Source: CAZVAN01 sp964625245
Lineage (GTDB): Bacteria; Patescibacteriota; Saccharimonadia; Saccharimonadales; UBA10212
Direction: 5' to 3'
Assembly (NCBI GenBank): GCA_964625245.1
Contig: CAZVAN010000001.1
Location: 1 to 57,741 of the forward strand
DNA: 57,741 bases
Each line of letters opens with the position of its first letter. The first letter of the stretch is position 1. The position numbers were made by a program, and so were the translations under genes. The notes below the pieces were generated by a model that was not told the origin of the DNA, made no database searches, and saw only the letters and a program-made list of their open reading frames with translations. Shown here one piece after another: positions 22,323-29,659 of the stretch.

Positions 22323-23405
22323 TCACCTTAACTGGTACTGTTCGCAGATTCTAGCCAAATAACGGAGGTTGTGGATGGAAGCCAATGTGCCAGCTAGGGG
22401 ATCTTCTACCTTAAAGAGGTGCCGCAGCAGAGCCCTGCTGTATTCGTTAGCGCAGGCATAGCAATCACAATTCTTATCCATGGGCGATTTATCGGCCGCG
22501 AAGATTAGGTTTTTCAAGTTTAACTTCTTATCATTCACCCAAACCGTGCCGTGACGGGCGTTGCGAGTTGGCATTACGCAATCCATCATGTCGATGCCAT
22601 TTTCGAGGGCATATTTAAAGTCTATAGGGTCACCGACACCCATCAGATAGCGCACTTTACTGGGGTCGTACAATGGCGCCAAAAACTTTAGCATGCTATG
22701 CATCTCCCGCCGGCTTTCGCCGACCGATAATCCACCGATTGCTACCCCGTCAACTGATCGAGACTGTACGAATTCTAGGCTCCTAGTCCGCAATTCCCTA
22801 TCAAGGCCCCCCTGGACGATGCCGAATAATAGAGGCCTCTTATCGCCTTTTAAATCCTTAGTCAGTTTCCTGAATTCGGTTATACAGCGGTCCAGCCAAC
22901 GATGGGTTCTCTCTACAGCTTCCTCTGTACGTTCACGAACTTTAGGCGATAAGCCGGTCAAATCATCGAAGGCCATGATAATGTCCGATCCCAGTTTAAA
23001 CTGGATTTGCATCGACTTTTCAGGAGTAATGAAGACTATGTCACCAGTTCTTGGATCTTTAAACTCCACACCTTCTTCATTAATCTTACGGACATGTGCT
23101 AAAGAGAAGACCTGGAAACCGCCCGAATCGGTCAAAATGGGGCCTTCCCATCTGTTAAAAGCGTGTAGGCCGCCCAGCTTTTTAATGAGTTTCTCGCCGG
23201 GTTGAAGATGTAGGTGGTAGGTATTAGACAACAGCACCTGAGCCCCGGTGGCGGCAATCATATCTGTTGGTACCCCTTTCACTACTCCACGGGTTGCTAC
23301 CGGCATAAAAAAGGGCGTTTTGACCTTCCCGGCTCTAGTGTTGAGAAAACCACTTCGGGAAAGTTTAACAGAAGGGCTAATCTGTTGAAAATGATTATCT
23401 TGCAT
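22323..23405 (-). CDS. tgt: Queuine/preQ1 tRNA-guanine transglycosylase
   Basis: A 360-aa TGT that exchanges G34 for preQ1 in tRNAs with GUN anticodons; tRNA-Asp(GTC) in this window is a predicted substrate. It has TDSGGFQVFSL, the catalytic Asp in AFDDLTG, FGIVQGG, IGGLSVGE, and the zinc site CDCYAC...H. The frame is open to 23432, but TACAAT (23418-23413) puts transcription 1 nt before the ATG at 23405, and that N-terminus matches the family, so I assign a leaderless start there. No queuosine synthesis genes are in the window, so the base may be salvaged. Confidence 0.95.
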   Translation of the reverse strand: MQDNHFQQISPSVKLSRSGFLNTRAGKVKTPFFMPVATRGVVKGVPTDMIAATGAQVLLSNTYHLHLQPGEKLIKKLGGLHAFNRWEGPILTDSGGFQVFSLAHVRKINEEGVEFKDPRTGDIVFITPEKSMQIQFKLGSDIIMAFDDLTGLSPKVRERTEEAVERTHRWLDRCITEFRKLTKDLKGDKRPLLFGIVQGGLDRELRTRSLEFVQSRSVDGVAIGGLSVGESRREMHSMLKFLAPLYDPSKVRYLMGVGDPIDFKYALENGIDMMDCVMPTRNARHGTVWVNDKKLNLKNLIFAADKSPMDKNCDCYACANEYSRALLRHLFKVEDPLAGTLASIHNLRYLARICEQYQLR

Positions 23406-23479
23406 CCCAGTTATTGTATCAGGCATTGACACTAGGGGCCGTGGGTGATAACGTTGTTCCGTTAATAGTGAGGTGAGAG

Positions 23480-23602
23480 TTGAGTACCAAGAAAATTGGT
23501 GACCCGCTTGATGCGTTCAAGCTGTTCTACGAAGAAATTACATCCGTAAAACCGAACCAAAACAGGTTACGACGGATGCGACCGCTGAAATCAACAGCAT
23601 AA
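23480..23602 (+). CDS. Possible 40-aa protein with TTG start
   Basis: TTG (23480) follows GAGGTGAGAG, a strong Shine-Dalgarno, and opens a frame of 40 codons (STKKIGDPLDAFKLFYEEIT...) ending at TAA. It is followed by a perfect Rho-independent terminator. TTGACA ~30 nt upstream of the Shine-Dalgarno could be a -35 (the matching -10, TAACGT, is poor). The peptide has an amphipathic helix and a basic end. No family is recognised. The promoter, RBS and terminator together make a real short gene plausible. Confidence 0.5.
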   Translation: MSTKKIGDPLDAFKLFYEEITSVKPNQNRLRRMRPLKSTA

Positions 23603-23613
23603 CTACAGCCAAA

Positions 23614-23647
23614 GACCCCGGTTTCATAAAAGAAATCGGGTTTTTTT
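23614..23647 (+). terminator. Terminator after the 40-codon frame
   Basis: A 9-bp stem CCCGGTTTC/GAAATCGGG (one G-T) with a 6-nt loop, followed by seven T. A clear intrinsic terminator for a plus-strand transcript; no other annotated gene precedes it on this strand. Confidence 0.88.
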
Positions 23648-23680
23648 ATGGCTTTTAACAGAGGTGGTTTTGACTTTGTG

Positions 23681-23720
23681 CACTATATAAACTGACTTTT
23701 CCACTAGCGTTTTATATAGC
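23681..23720 (+). promoter_or_regulatory. Probable NrdR boxes upstream of nrdR
   Basis: Two related elements in opposite orientation, CTATATAAA (23683-23691) and TTTATATAG (23711-23719), with centres 28 bp apart. Tandem NrdR boxes (consensus near ACACTATATATAGTGT) usually lie ~30 bp apart at ribonucleotide reductase promoters. Here they precede nrdR itself, suggesting autorepression; the second would overlap a -10. Confidence 0.5.
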
Positions 23721-23739
23721 GTTATGACAATATGTTGAC

Positions 23740-24150
23740 ATGGTATGTGTATATTGCAGGAGTGAGACCCAAGTAGTCAACAGTCGGCATCAGAGAAGGA
23801 GTAATCAGGTGTGGAGACGACGCAAATGTCTTTCCTGCCAAGCCGTTTTTACCACTTTGGAAGGTGTTAATCTAAGCACAACCCTCCGAGTTGAAAAAGA
23901 TGACAGCCTGAAACCTTTTTTAACCGATTTATTGTTTGTAGAGATACTATTCGCTCTGTCTGACCGTAAAAACGCTTATATCGACGCTAGAGAGGTCACA
24001 AACACTATAATCCAAACTCTTCTAGCATTACCCTCTGCACCGGTTTTTTTATCTACGGAAATAAGCCAAACGACAGCTACTGTGCTTAAACGTTTTGATG
24101 GGCGGGCCTGGCATCGTTACACAGCTGATCATCCTTCCCTAGTAACCTAA
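23740..24150 (+). CDS. nrdR: NrdR-type transcriptional repressor
   Basis: A 136-aa protein. The N-terminal zinc ribbon has Cys3, Cys6, Cys30 and Cys33 with the RRxRKCLSCQAVFTT segment, and the C-terminal part is an ATP-cone (VEKDDSLKPF...). NrdR senses ATP/dATP and represses ribonucleotide reductase genes. It is slightly shorter than typical (~150 aa) and the usual VxKxDG motif reads VEKDDS. No nrd genes are in the window. It ends 1 nt from the converging glycosyltransferase stop, with no terminator between them. Confidence 0.88.
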   Translation: MVCVYCRSETQVVNSRHQRRSNQVWRRRKCLSCQAVFTTLEGVNLSTTLRVEKDDSLKPFLTDLLFVEILFALSDRKNAYIDAREVTNTIIQTLLALPSAPVFLSTEISQTTATVLKRFDGRAWHRYTADHPSLVT

Positions 24151-24151
24151 G

Positions 24152-25738
24152 TTATTTTTTAACGGCCTTCTCTGTGACATCGAACCTATCTAGGTACCAG
24201 CCAAACATCAACCGGGTCTGGGAAGTAATGGCCGCAAACGAACTATAGACAATAGTGGTAAAGGGTAAATAGACCCATTGCAGCATCATCCAGAGCGTTC
24301 GGCGACGCTTATAGCGCTCTGGTTTAGGTGGCAAGGATTTAACACTTAGAAAGAGTGTGACTAAAATACCAAACATGGCCACTTCTTGCAGCTTGCTAGC
24401 CACTTGAGGTAGTTGATTAGCCAGGTAACTTTGGGGATGTAGGAAGAATGGCACCAGGGCGGCTAGGAGAAGTATCAAAGGCGACGTAGCCCAACTGATG
24501 TGGCCCTCTAGCAATCGCAGGAATTTGGACCATATTTTATATCGAGGAATATTATTTGGCTTTATAAAACCTGTGTAAGCTACATAAGCTATATCGGAAG
24601 CTCCCCAGGCCCAACGCCGCAGTTGAATAAATTGAGCTTTTAGAGTACGTTTGTAGCCCTCGGCTAAAACCGCGTCCTGATAAATTGGTGCAAATATGGG
24701 GTAGACGTCGTGTTTGCCGTCGTATCGGAACCAAGTCCGCCAATATTGATGGCCATCTTCTACAATGGTCCGGACGCTCCAAAAATCAGTATCAATCAGG
24801 GCCGACATTGGTTGAGCGTGAGCCGAAAAATTCCGGAGAGTGTGCGGCCTAAGTGCTTGGACCACTTGCCAAAATGAATTACCGGTAGCGATGACTCTCA
24901 TAGGAGCCGGGGCGTCCCAGATGTTGTTAGTGTACATAGTAATCGGCTGGTAAGACGCATATTTTGGCTCTTCGGTAGAGCAGAATGTGTAGGTTAGCGC
25001 CGCTAGGTATTGTTTGTCTGGGCGATTATCAGAATCCAGGGTGGTTACCAGTACGCGTGACGGGTCAATCTTTTCATGCTCCAAGTACTTCTGCAGTTCG
25101 CGGCCAGCATACGAAACATTACCGCCTTTGCCACGTACTTCTCCAGGAGTTAACGGATGCTTTATAGCTAATGACGCCATGAAATCTTTGCCGTACTTCT
25201 TAACTAGGTCCTTAGCCGCCGTTTCCGACTGAGCTCCGTCCCTACCCTCATAGGCTAAAATCACGATGATTTTTTTCATGTCGTAATTACTGGCTAAGAC
25301 TGACTGGAGGGTTGGCTCCAAAACATCCTTAGATTCGTTATAGGCGGCAATGATAATGGCGTGAATAACCTCGCTGGGTTTAATTCGGTTATGCGCCATG
25401 TTTCGTTTAACCCTGGCCACATTGCGAGCGTGCCAGCGCGGAGCCCCGGCTGTCTTAGCCACTAGGTCCTCCAAGTCCTGATTCAGTTTTTCCCAGGCTA
25501 AGCTGCGATGTTCGTTCATACTCCTGTGGCCCTGGAGCATTCGCAGGTCTAGAGCTAAGGCTCTTATGAACCACATCAACAAATAGGCAACTATGAAATA
25601 GGCGGCCAACTTAGGGCTGATAAGACTCAGGACGACCGGTAGGGAAAGAATTGTCCAGGTTAGGGCGCCAGGCAAAATTTCAAAAAGTCTATACCGCCAG
25701 TCCCTGTCTTCGGGCTGTGGAATTTCTATAGAGCGCAT
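24152..25738 (-). CDS. Processive family-2 glycosyltransferase (cellulose-synthase-like)
   Basis: A 528-aa membrane glycosyltransferase. Two hydrophobic segments (about 22-62) precede the GT2 domain, which has AAYNES (131-136), the metal-binding DSD (235-237), EDGH (327-330, catalytic base region) and QLRRW (372-376), the QxxRW signature of processive synthases. Three or four more membrane helices follow. It should polymerise and export a surface polysaccharide; the sugar is unknown. The frame extends to 25801, but MRSIEIPQ at 25738, just after the stop of the upstream 118-aa gene, is the natural start. The two genes form an operon. Confidence 0.88.
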   Translation of the reverse strand: MRSIEIPQPEDRDWRYRLFEILPGALTWTILSLPVVLSLISPKLAAYFIVAYLLMWFIRALALDLRMLQGHRSMNEHRSLAWEKLNQDLEDLVAKTAGAPRWHARNVARVKRNMAHNRIKPSEVIHAIIIAAYNESKDVLEPTLQSVLASNYDMKKIIVILAYEGRDGAQSETAAKDLVKKYGKDFMASLAIKHPLTPGEVRGKGGNVSYAGRELQKYLEHEKIDPSRVLVTTLDSDNRPDKQYLAALTYTFCSTEEPKYASYQPITMYTNNIWDAPAPMRVIATGNSFWQVVQALRPHTLRNFSAHAQPMSALIDTDFWSVRTIVEDGHQYWRTWFRYDGKHDVYPIFAPIYQDAVLAEGYKRTLKAQFIQLRRWAWGASDIAYVAYTGFIKPNNIPRYKIWSKFLRLLEGHISWATSPLILLLAALVPFFLHPQSYLANQLPQVASKLQEVAMFGILVTLFLSVKSLPPKPERYKRRRTLWMMLQWVYLPFTTIVYSSFAAITSQTRLMFGWYLDRFDVTEKAVKK

Positions 25739-25742
25739 AAAT

Positions 25743-26099
25743 TTATTGTAATGAAATAAGAGCGTTAGAGACAATGATGGAGACAACCAGCAGAAAAACA
25801 CCAGCTGATAGCATGAATACTGATAGCGATCTTCTAACTACATAGGTCCGGCTGCTCAGCAGTACGGCACTGGCTCCAGTCAGCAACATAAAGACTGCCA
25901 AGCTATATATATCTATAGGTTTGCCGCTTTGGTACTGGGAACCGGTTATGTTGGGTCTGTAAGCCACGGTAGTGGTTGGGTTTCGGGAGGAGTCAAACCT
26001 AATAAGAACCAGACTGACTCCAACTACTACTAAAATTGCCAGCAGGGTTATGAGTAGTAACACAGCGCGGTCATGCAAAAATTTCTTCGGAACATCCAT
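25743..26099 (-). CDS. Small membrane protein, hypothetical
   Basis: A 118-aa protein with three hydrophobic segments (about 13-33, 58-75 and 90-112) and a short polar loop between the first two. No family is recognised. It lies 4 nt upstream of the glycosyltransferase, so it may be a partner subunit for polysaccharide export. TACAAT lies 12 nt before the ATG and no Shine-Dalgarno is visible, so the leader is only ~6 nt. Confidence 0.65.
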   Translation of the reverse strand: MDVPKKFLHDRAVLLLITLLAILVVVGVSLVLIRFDSSRNPTTTVAYRPNITGSQYQSGKPIDIYSLAVFMLLTGASAVLLSSRTYVVRRSLSVFMLSAGVFLLVVSIIVSNALISLQ

Positions 26100-26141
26100 A
26101 TTCTTTGTTCTATTGTACGAAAGCTTATTGGATTTAGCGAG

Positions 26142-26215
26142 TGGTGCGAGTGACGGGAATTGAACCCGTATCTCTAGCTTGGGAAGCTAGCATACTACCA
26201 CTGTACTACACTCGC
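26142..26215 (-). tRNA. tRNA-Gly (CCC)
   Basis: Acceptor GCGAGTG/CACTCGC, anticodon loop TTCCCAA (CCC), T-arm GGGTTCAATTCCC, discriminator A and encoded CCA. Its first base directly follows the CCA of tRNA-Thr, with no spacer, so both come from one precursor. Confidence 0.96.
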
Positions 26216-26291
26216 TGGAGCCGTCGACCGGGATCGAACCGGTGACCTACGCTTTACGAAAGCGCCGCTCTACCAACTGAGCTACGACGGC
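26216..26291 (-). tRNA. tRNA-Thr (CGT)
   Basis: Acceptor GCCGTCG/CGACGGC, anticodon loop TTCGTAA (CGT), T-arm CGGTTCGATCCCG, discriminator T and encoded CCA. First of a two-tRNA transcript; TATACT lies about 20 nt upstream on the minus strand. Confidence 0.96.
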
Positions 26292-26318
26292 ATTAACAGA
26301 TAGAAGTATAGCAAAATT

Positions 26319-26346
26319 TAAAAAACCTCTTTCAAAGAGGTTTTTA
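26319..26346. terminator. Terminator downstream of the 150-aa gene
   Basis: CCTCTTT/AAAGAGG hairpin flanked by A-run and T-run. On the minus strand it separates the 26405-26857 gene from the tRNA-Thr/Gly unit. Confidence 0.85.
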
Positions 26347-26404
26347 CTGGCGGACCTTAGTGGAGGGAGTCTGGAACTATTTTATTGAGCCCGTGGGTGA
26401 TAAT

Positions 26405-26857
26405 TTATGATTCGATCGTACGATCGACAATATTATTCAAGGCTTTAATTATTTTCCCTGGTTCAGGTTCTTGATACGGTCTATCAATGGGTTTTCCGTC
26501 AATGCTTTTAACCACGTAGAGTGGGCTTAGCCGGTTGGTTCTGCCACGATCAGCAGGGGCTGTACCATCCTCGACTTCAACTATAACATCTTTTCCAGAA
26601 GCCTTTAGTTCGGCGTTAGTAGCAAGCTCTAAACTGGAAAGATCCGTCCTGTAGAGCCCACCGATAGCAGGTATTCTCCGAAGACTTGGGTAGCCGGCGT
26701 GATATCCTCTTTCGGCCCACTTAACAACATAGGGGGCTACGCGGGTAGCTTGCTTGGCAGTTCTATGGGCCTCTTCTAGAGCAAGGCTATGGGCTTCTGC
26801 TCTTCGAGCGTCATCCAAACCTTTGTATTCTAGTTGTGCCGGGGCTACGTTTTTCAT
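26405..26857 (-). CDS. Hypothetical protein
   Basis: A 150-aa soluble protein without signal peptide or membrane segments. The N-terminal half is Ala-rich and helical; the middle has GYPSLRRIPAIGGLYRTD and the rest is beta/loop-like with LSPLYVVKSIDGKPID. No family is recognised. TAAAAT (26870-26865) lies 7 nt before the ATG, predicting a leaderless mRNA. A terminator follows, so it is a single-gene unit. Confidence 0.6.
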   Translation of the reverse strand: MKNVAPAQLEYKGLDDARRAEAHSLALEEAHRTAKQATRVAPYVVKWAERGYHAGYPSLRRIPAIGGLYRTDLSSLELATNAELKASGKDVIVEVEDGTAPADRGRTNRLSPLYVVKSIDGKPIDRPYQEPEPGKIIKALNNIVDRTIES

Positions 26858-26955
26858 CGTGCTTATTTTAGCATAAGCCTGTTAATTTGTCAATGTAGTT
26901 AAGCCGTTTTGCGCGGAGCTGCGCAAATTTAGCGGGGTTGATATTAGATGCAACG

Positions 26956-27031
26956 TGGCGGGCCGGACGGGATTTGAACCCGCGACCTTCTCCGTGACAG
27001 GGAGACGAGCACTCCGCTGCTCCACCGGCCC
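26956..27031 (-). tRNA. tRNA-Asp (GTC)
   Basis: Acceptor GGGCCGG/CCGGCCC, anticodon loop CTGTCAC (GTC), T-arm GGGTTCAAATCCC, discriminator G and encoded CCA. A GUN anticodon, hence a likely Tgt substrate. A 6-bp hairpin (TTGCGC/GCGCAA) near 26910-26928 lies downstream but has no T-run. Confidence 0.97.
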
Positions 27032-27095
27032 ATGGTCTAATTATGTTTTCTGAACAGGTGTAAGTTTAGCAATTTAACCCCTGAAAGGCAACGAG

Positions 27096-28232
27096 CTAGA
27101 ACTTTACATAATTTTGGGGTGGGTGTTGTTTGCGGAGGTCATTTACGTAGGTAGATGTATCTTTGAGGTTAAAAACAATATGAGAAGCAGTGACTGATTT
27201 ACCATCATTCTGAGTAACTTTGACTATCTGCAGCGTTGGAGGGGCCCCGGCAATTACGGGGCTAGCCAAAACAATACCAGACACTTGGCCGGGTCTTAAC
27301 TTGAACATAGCATCGACCACTTCGGGCGGAATGTTTGGGTTGGTCTTGGTGATACTAAAGCCAAAATCCCCGCCGTTAGCTTTATTTGGATCGTCTGATA
27401 CAGCCTTGGCAACTTCGCTAAAATCGGCGCCAGCTTTGATTTGGGCTAGGGCGGCGGCGGCGCGAGCATTGGCTGTTTTGTCTAGCTTGGCGGCCACTTT
27501 TTCGGTTAGAATTTCCTGCTTAAGAGAACGCTTAAAGTCAGAGACCGACCAGCCCCAATAATCGCGCAGAACGTCAGCAAAAACCTTGCTGTTATTACCA
27601 AGGCGGTTCTGGTTGCGGACTTCAACTATACGAGCATCTACCTCTTTATTGGTTACAGTAACTCCATTTTGGCGAGCTAACTGTTTAACATAGGCGATGT
27701 TGATAGCACTATCAAGAGCCTGTTGTCTAAAGCGGATAAGTTGTTGGTGATCAGAGCCGTTGAAATTTAGTTGCTGTTGGGTTTGGTAATAGTGTACGAA
27801 GTGCCTGAGCTCAAACAGATAGTTCTCGTAGCTAACAAAGTTGCCCTCAACTTTGGCAATCGGGAATGGCACAACCTGTGTTACACGGTATAAAAAGGTG
27901 TTGTATTGGTAAAAATGATAGAGGGCCAAGCTGCAATAGACCAAAAAGGCTACTATAGCAGCGGTGGCCAGACTCAGCGTTACTACTACTATTCTGCGTT
28001 TAGAATGTTGCAGGGGGTAGATATATTTACGGGCGCCTTTTAAAACCTCTTCACGGTGTTCGGTAATAGTTTCATTGGTAATCCTTGGAACATTTTCAAT
28101 GACCTGTGGCTCAGCCGGCGGCTGTAGGGGGTGCAGAGTCATCGCCCGCTCGGCCATTGAATCAGGAATAAGTTCGCGCACCTTTCGAGTATGTCGCGTT
28201 AACTTCAGTTTTTTAAACCTTTTCTTGACCAT
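27096..28232 (-). CDS. Membrane-anchored parvulin peptidyl-prolyl isomerase (PrsA/SurA-like)
   Basis: A 378-aa protein. A basic cytoplasmic N-terminus (~1-73) is followed by a membrane helix (~74-98), a SurA-N-like chaperone region with YLFELRHFVHYYQTQQQL, and a parvulin domain containing FSEVAKAVSDDPNKANGGDFGF and FKLRPGQVSGIV. It probably folds secreted or pilus proteins outside the membrane. AAAGAGG precedes the ATG. It is 15 nt downstream of the PH-domain gene. Confidence 0.85.
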   Translation of the reverse strand: MVKKRFKKLKLTRHTRKVRELIPDSMAERAMTLHPLQPPAEPQVIENVPRITNETITEHREEVLKGARKYIYPLQHSKRRIVVVTLSLATAAIVAFLVYCSLALYHFYQYNTFLYRVTQVVPFPIAKVEGNFVSYENYLFELRHFVHYYQTQQQLNFNGSDHQQLIRFRQQALDSAINIAYVKQLARQNGVTVTNKEVDARIVEVRNQNRLGNNSKVFADVLRDYWGWSVSDFKRSLKQEILTEKVAAKLDKTANARAAAALAQIKAGADFSEVAKAVSDDPNKANGGDFGFSITKTNPNIPPEVVDAMFKLRPGQVSGIVLASPVIAGAPPTLQIVKVTQNDGKSVTASHIVFNLKDTSTYVNDLRKQHPPQNYVKF

Positions 28233-28247
28233 AAACCTCTTTAATAG

Positions 28248-28814
28248 TTAGTCGTTATCGGACAGGGGCCGCTGAGTCGGGTGCACACCAAGTTCACGCA
28301 AAATATGAACCATCTCCCTCTGGACTCGCGCCGGATGATGCACGTCGTGGATAACTAAATCACCCACATATGTCTGCACAATTATTGTACCAAAGCCCAG
28401 CATTGTTTCTTGCAGGCCGGCAATTTGATAGTTTATCATTTGGATTTGCTCCAGTCCTAAATCGACAACATTAACTTGAAGCAGGCTGCGCGTTTGCTGG
28501 ATAAAACGCTGGTTGGTCATGATATAGACACTGAAGTACCAGCGGACCCAGAATGGCAATATAAGTATTGCCCCTAACACAAAGCCAGCAATTAGCCCAC
28601 CAATAAAGACACTGTATTCCGGTTTAATTAGGGCTGGGATTACCCCTATGAGCAAGCCAGCCATTGCCAGAATAAGACCTTTGCGCATCACTACCGGGTG
28701 TTTTCGGAAAACCAGCAGAGTTTCTTCATCATCAAACTGTTCTTTGAAGTGTCTCTTTTTATTAGATTTTTCGTCGACTTCCGGCTCTGGTTCGGCCGAC
28801 TGTTGTTGGCTCAT
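28248..28814 (-). CDS. Bacterial PH-domain membrane protein
   Basis: A 188-aa protein with an acidic cytoplasmic N-terminus, two transmembrane helices (about 48-65 and 69-92) and a C-terminal bacterial pleckstrin-homology domain (VYIMTNQRFIQQTRSLLQ... LGFGTIIVQT), as in the YdbS/DUF304 group. Its role is unknown. TACAAT (28826-28821) predicts transcription starting at the A of the ATG itself, so it should be leaderless. Its promoter region is shared divergently with the tRNA-Arg leader RNA. Confidence 0.8.
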   Translation of the reverse strand: MSQQQSAEPEPEVDEKSNKKRHFKEQFDDEETLLVFRKHPVVMRKGLILAMAGLLIGVIPALIKPEYSVFIGGLIAGFVLGAILILPFWVRWYFSVYIMTNQRFIQQTRSLLQVNVVDLGLEQIQMINYQIAGLQETMLGFGTIIVQTYVGDLVIHDVHHPARVQREMVHILRELGVHPTQRPLSDND

Positions 28815-28858
28815 GCCTATATTGTAACCAAAGATGGCTCGAATAGTTAGATTGGTCT

Positions 28859-28982
28859 TGTTTACAATTTTACAAATTTCCGCACTGCAGTAATTCGTAA
28901 AATTGAGAGAAGGAGGCGACTTAGGGACCGAAAGTAAGTTAAAATACTAACTTACGGAGGTCGATGCGTCGACTCCGACGAA
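28859..28982 (+). ncRNA. tRNA-leader structured RNA, copy 2 (before tRNA-Arg)
   Basis: Same architecture as 22083-22207. H1 is 14 positions with one mismatch (28865-28878/28892-28905) and loop TCCGCACTGCAGT, differing from copy 1 at one base. H2 is GGAGGCGAC/GTCGACTCC (28912-28920/28968-28976, one mismatch). H3 is GACC/GGTC (28926-28929/28959-28962), and H4 is GTAAGTTA/TAACTTAC (28934-28941/28948-28955). GATGC follows H3 and GACGA lies 1 nt before the tRNA. Stem sequences differ almost completely from copy 1 while pairing is kept, which is strong covariation. The promoter is less clear (TTAGAT near 28847). Confidence 0.75.
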
Positions 28983-29057
28983 GCCCCTGTAGTTCAATGG
29001 ATAAAATAGCTCCGTCCTAAGGAGAAGCTAGAGGTTCGAATCCTCTCGGGGGCACCA
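28983..29057 (+). tRNA. tRNA-Arg (CCT)
   Basis: Acceptor GCCCCTG/CGGGGGC (one T-G pair), anticodon loop GTCCTAA (CCT), T-arm AGGTTCGAATCCT, discriminator A and encoded CCA. It follows the structured leader after a single A. No terminator is visible before the converging ndk gene. Confidence 0.95.
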
Positions 29058-29060
29058 ATT

Positions 29061-29564
29061 TTATTCAGATTGTAGAGTCAAATGTTCGTGGACTGTCTTG
29101 TAGGAAAACAGTTCATCATCTGTAAACCAATGCTCAATTTCTTGTTTAGCTTCCCCTACGTCGCCGGAGGCATGAACAATATTAGGCAAGCCAACTTTCC
29201 TCTCATTGGCGTAGTTGATAGTCATATGAGCGTAATCGCCCCTAATAGTGCCTGGTGCAGCCGCCTTTGGTTCGGTATCGCCCACCATCTTTCGCACTAC
29301 GCCTACTGCTTCAACACCCTCTAGTACCAGAGCTATGACCGGGCCGCTCATCATGAATTGGCTATTCTTTTTATAAACATCTTCGCCTCGTCGGGAAATT
29401 AGCTTACTAACCGTCTCATAGTGATGATGATAGTGAGCTTCGTCCGGTTGCATCATTTTTAAACCGATGATTTTAAGTCCGGCTTTCTCAAATCTGGTAA
29501 TGACTTCACCGGCAATGCTTCGCTTGATGGCATCGGGCTTAAGTAAAACTAAGGTTCTTTCCAT
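29061..29564 (-). CDS. ndk: Nucleoside diphosphate kinase
   Basis: A 167-aa enzyme that balances NTP pools by phosphate transfer through an active-site His (NIVHASGD, in place of the usual HGSD). It has the N-terminal MERTLVLLKPDAIKRS and the C-terminal AKQEIEHWF of the family. The frame is open to 29726, but the ATG at 29564 gives the family N-terminus. TTGAAT, a 16-nt spacer and TATAAT end 10 nt before this ATG, so the mRNA should have a leader of ~3 nt and no Shine-Dalgarno. Confidence 0.96.
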   Translation of the reverse strand: MERTLVLLKPDAIKRSIAGEVITRFEKAGLKIIGLKMMQPDEAHYHHHYETVSKLISRRGEDVYKKNSQFMMSGPVIALVLEGVEAVGVVRKMVGDTEPKAAAPGTIRGDYAHMTINYANERKVGLPNIVHASGDVGEAKQEIEHWFTDDELFSYKTVHEHLTLQSE

Positions 29565-29659
29565 ATTGAGAATGATTATAACAGATAGAGGTGTTGATTC
29601 AAATTGAATAATATATGTGCTCACGGACTCGATTTTCTTTTCTCTGTTAGAATAGGCTA

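Noticed and set aside
24150..24152. Frameshift or fusion between nrdR and the glycosyltransferase
   Set aside because: They are on opposite strands and simply converge with a 1-nt gap.
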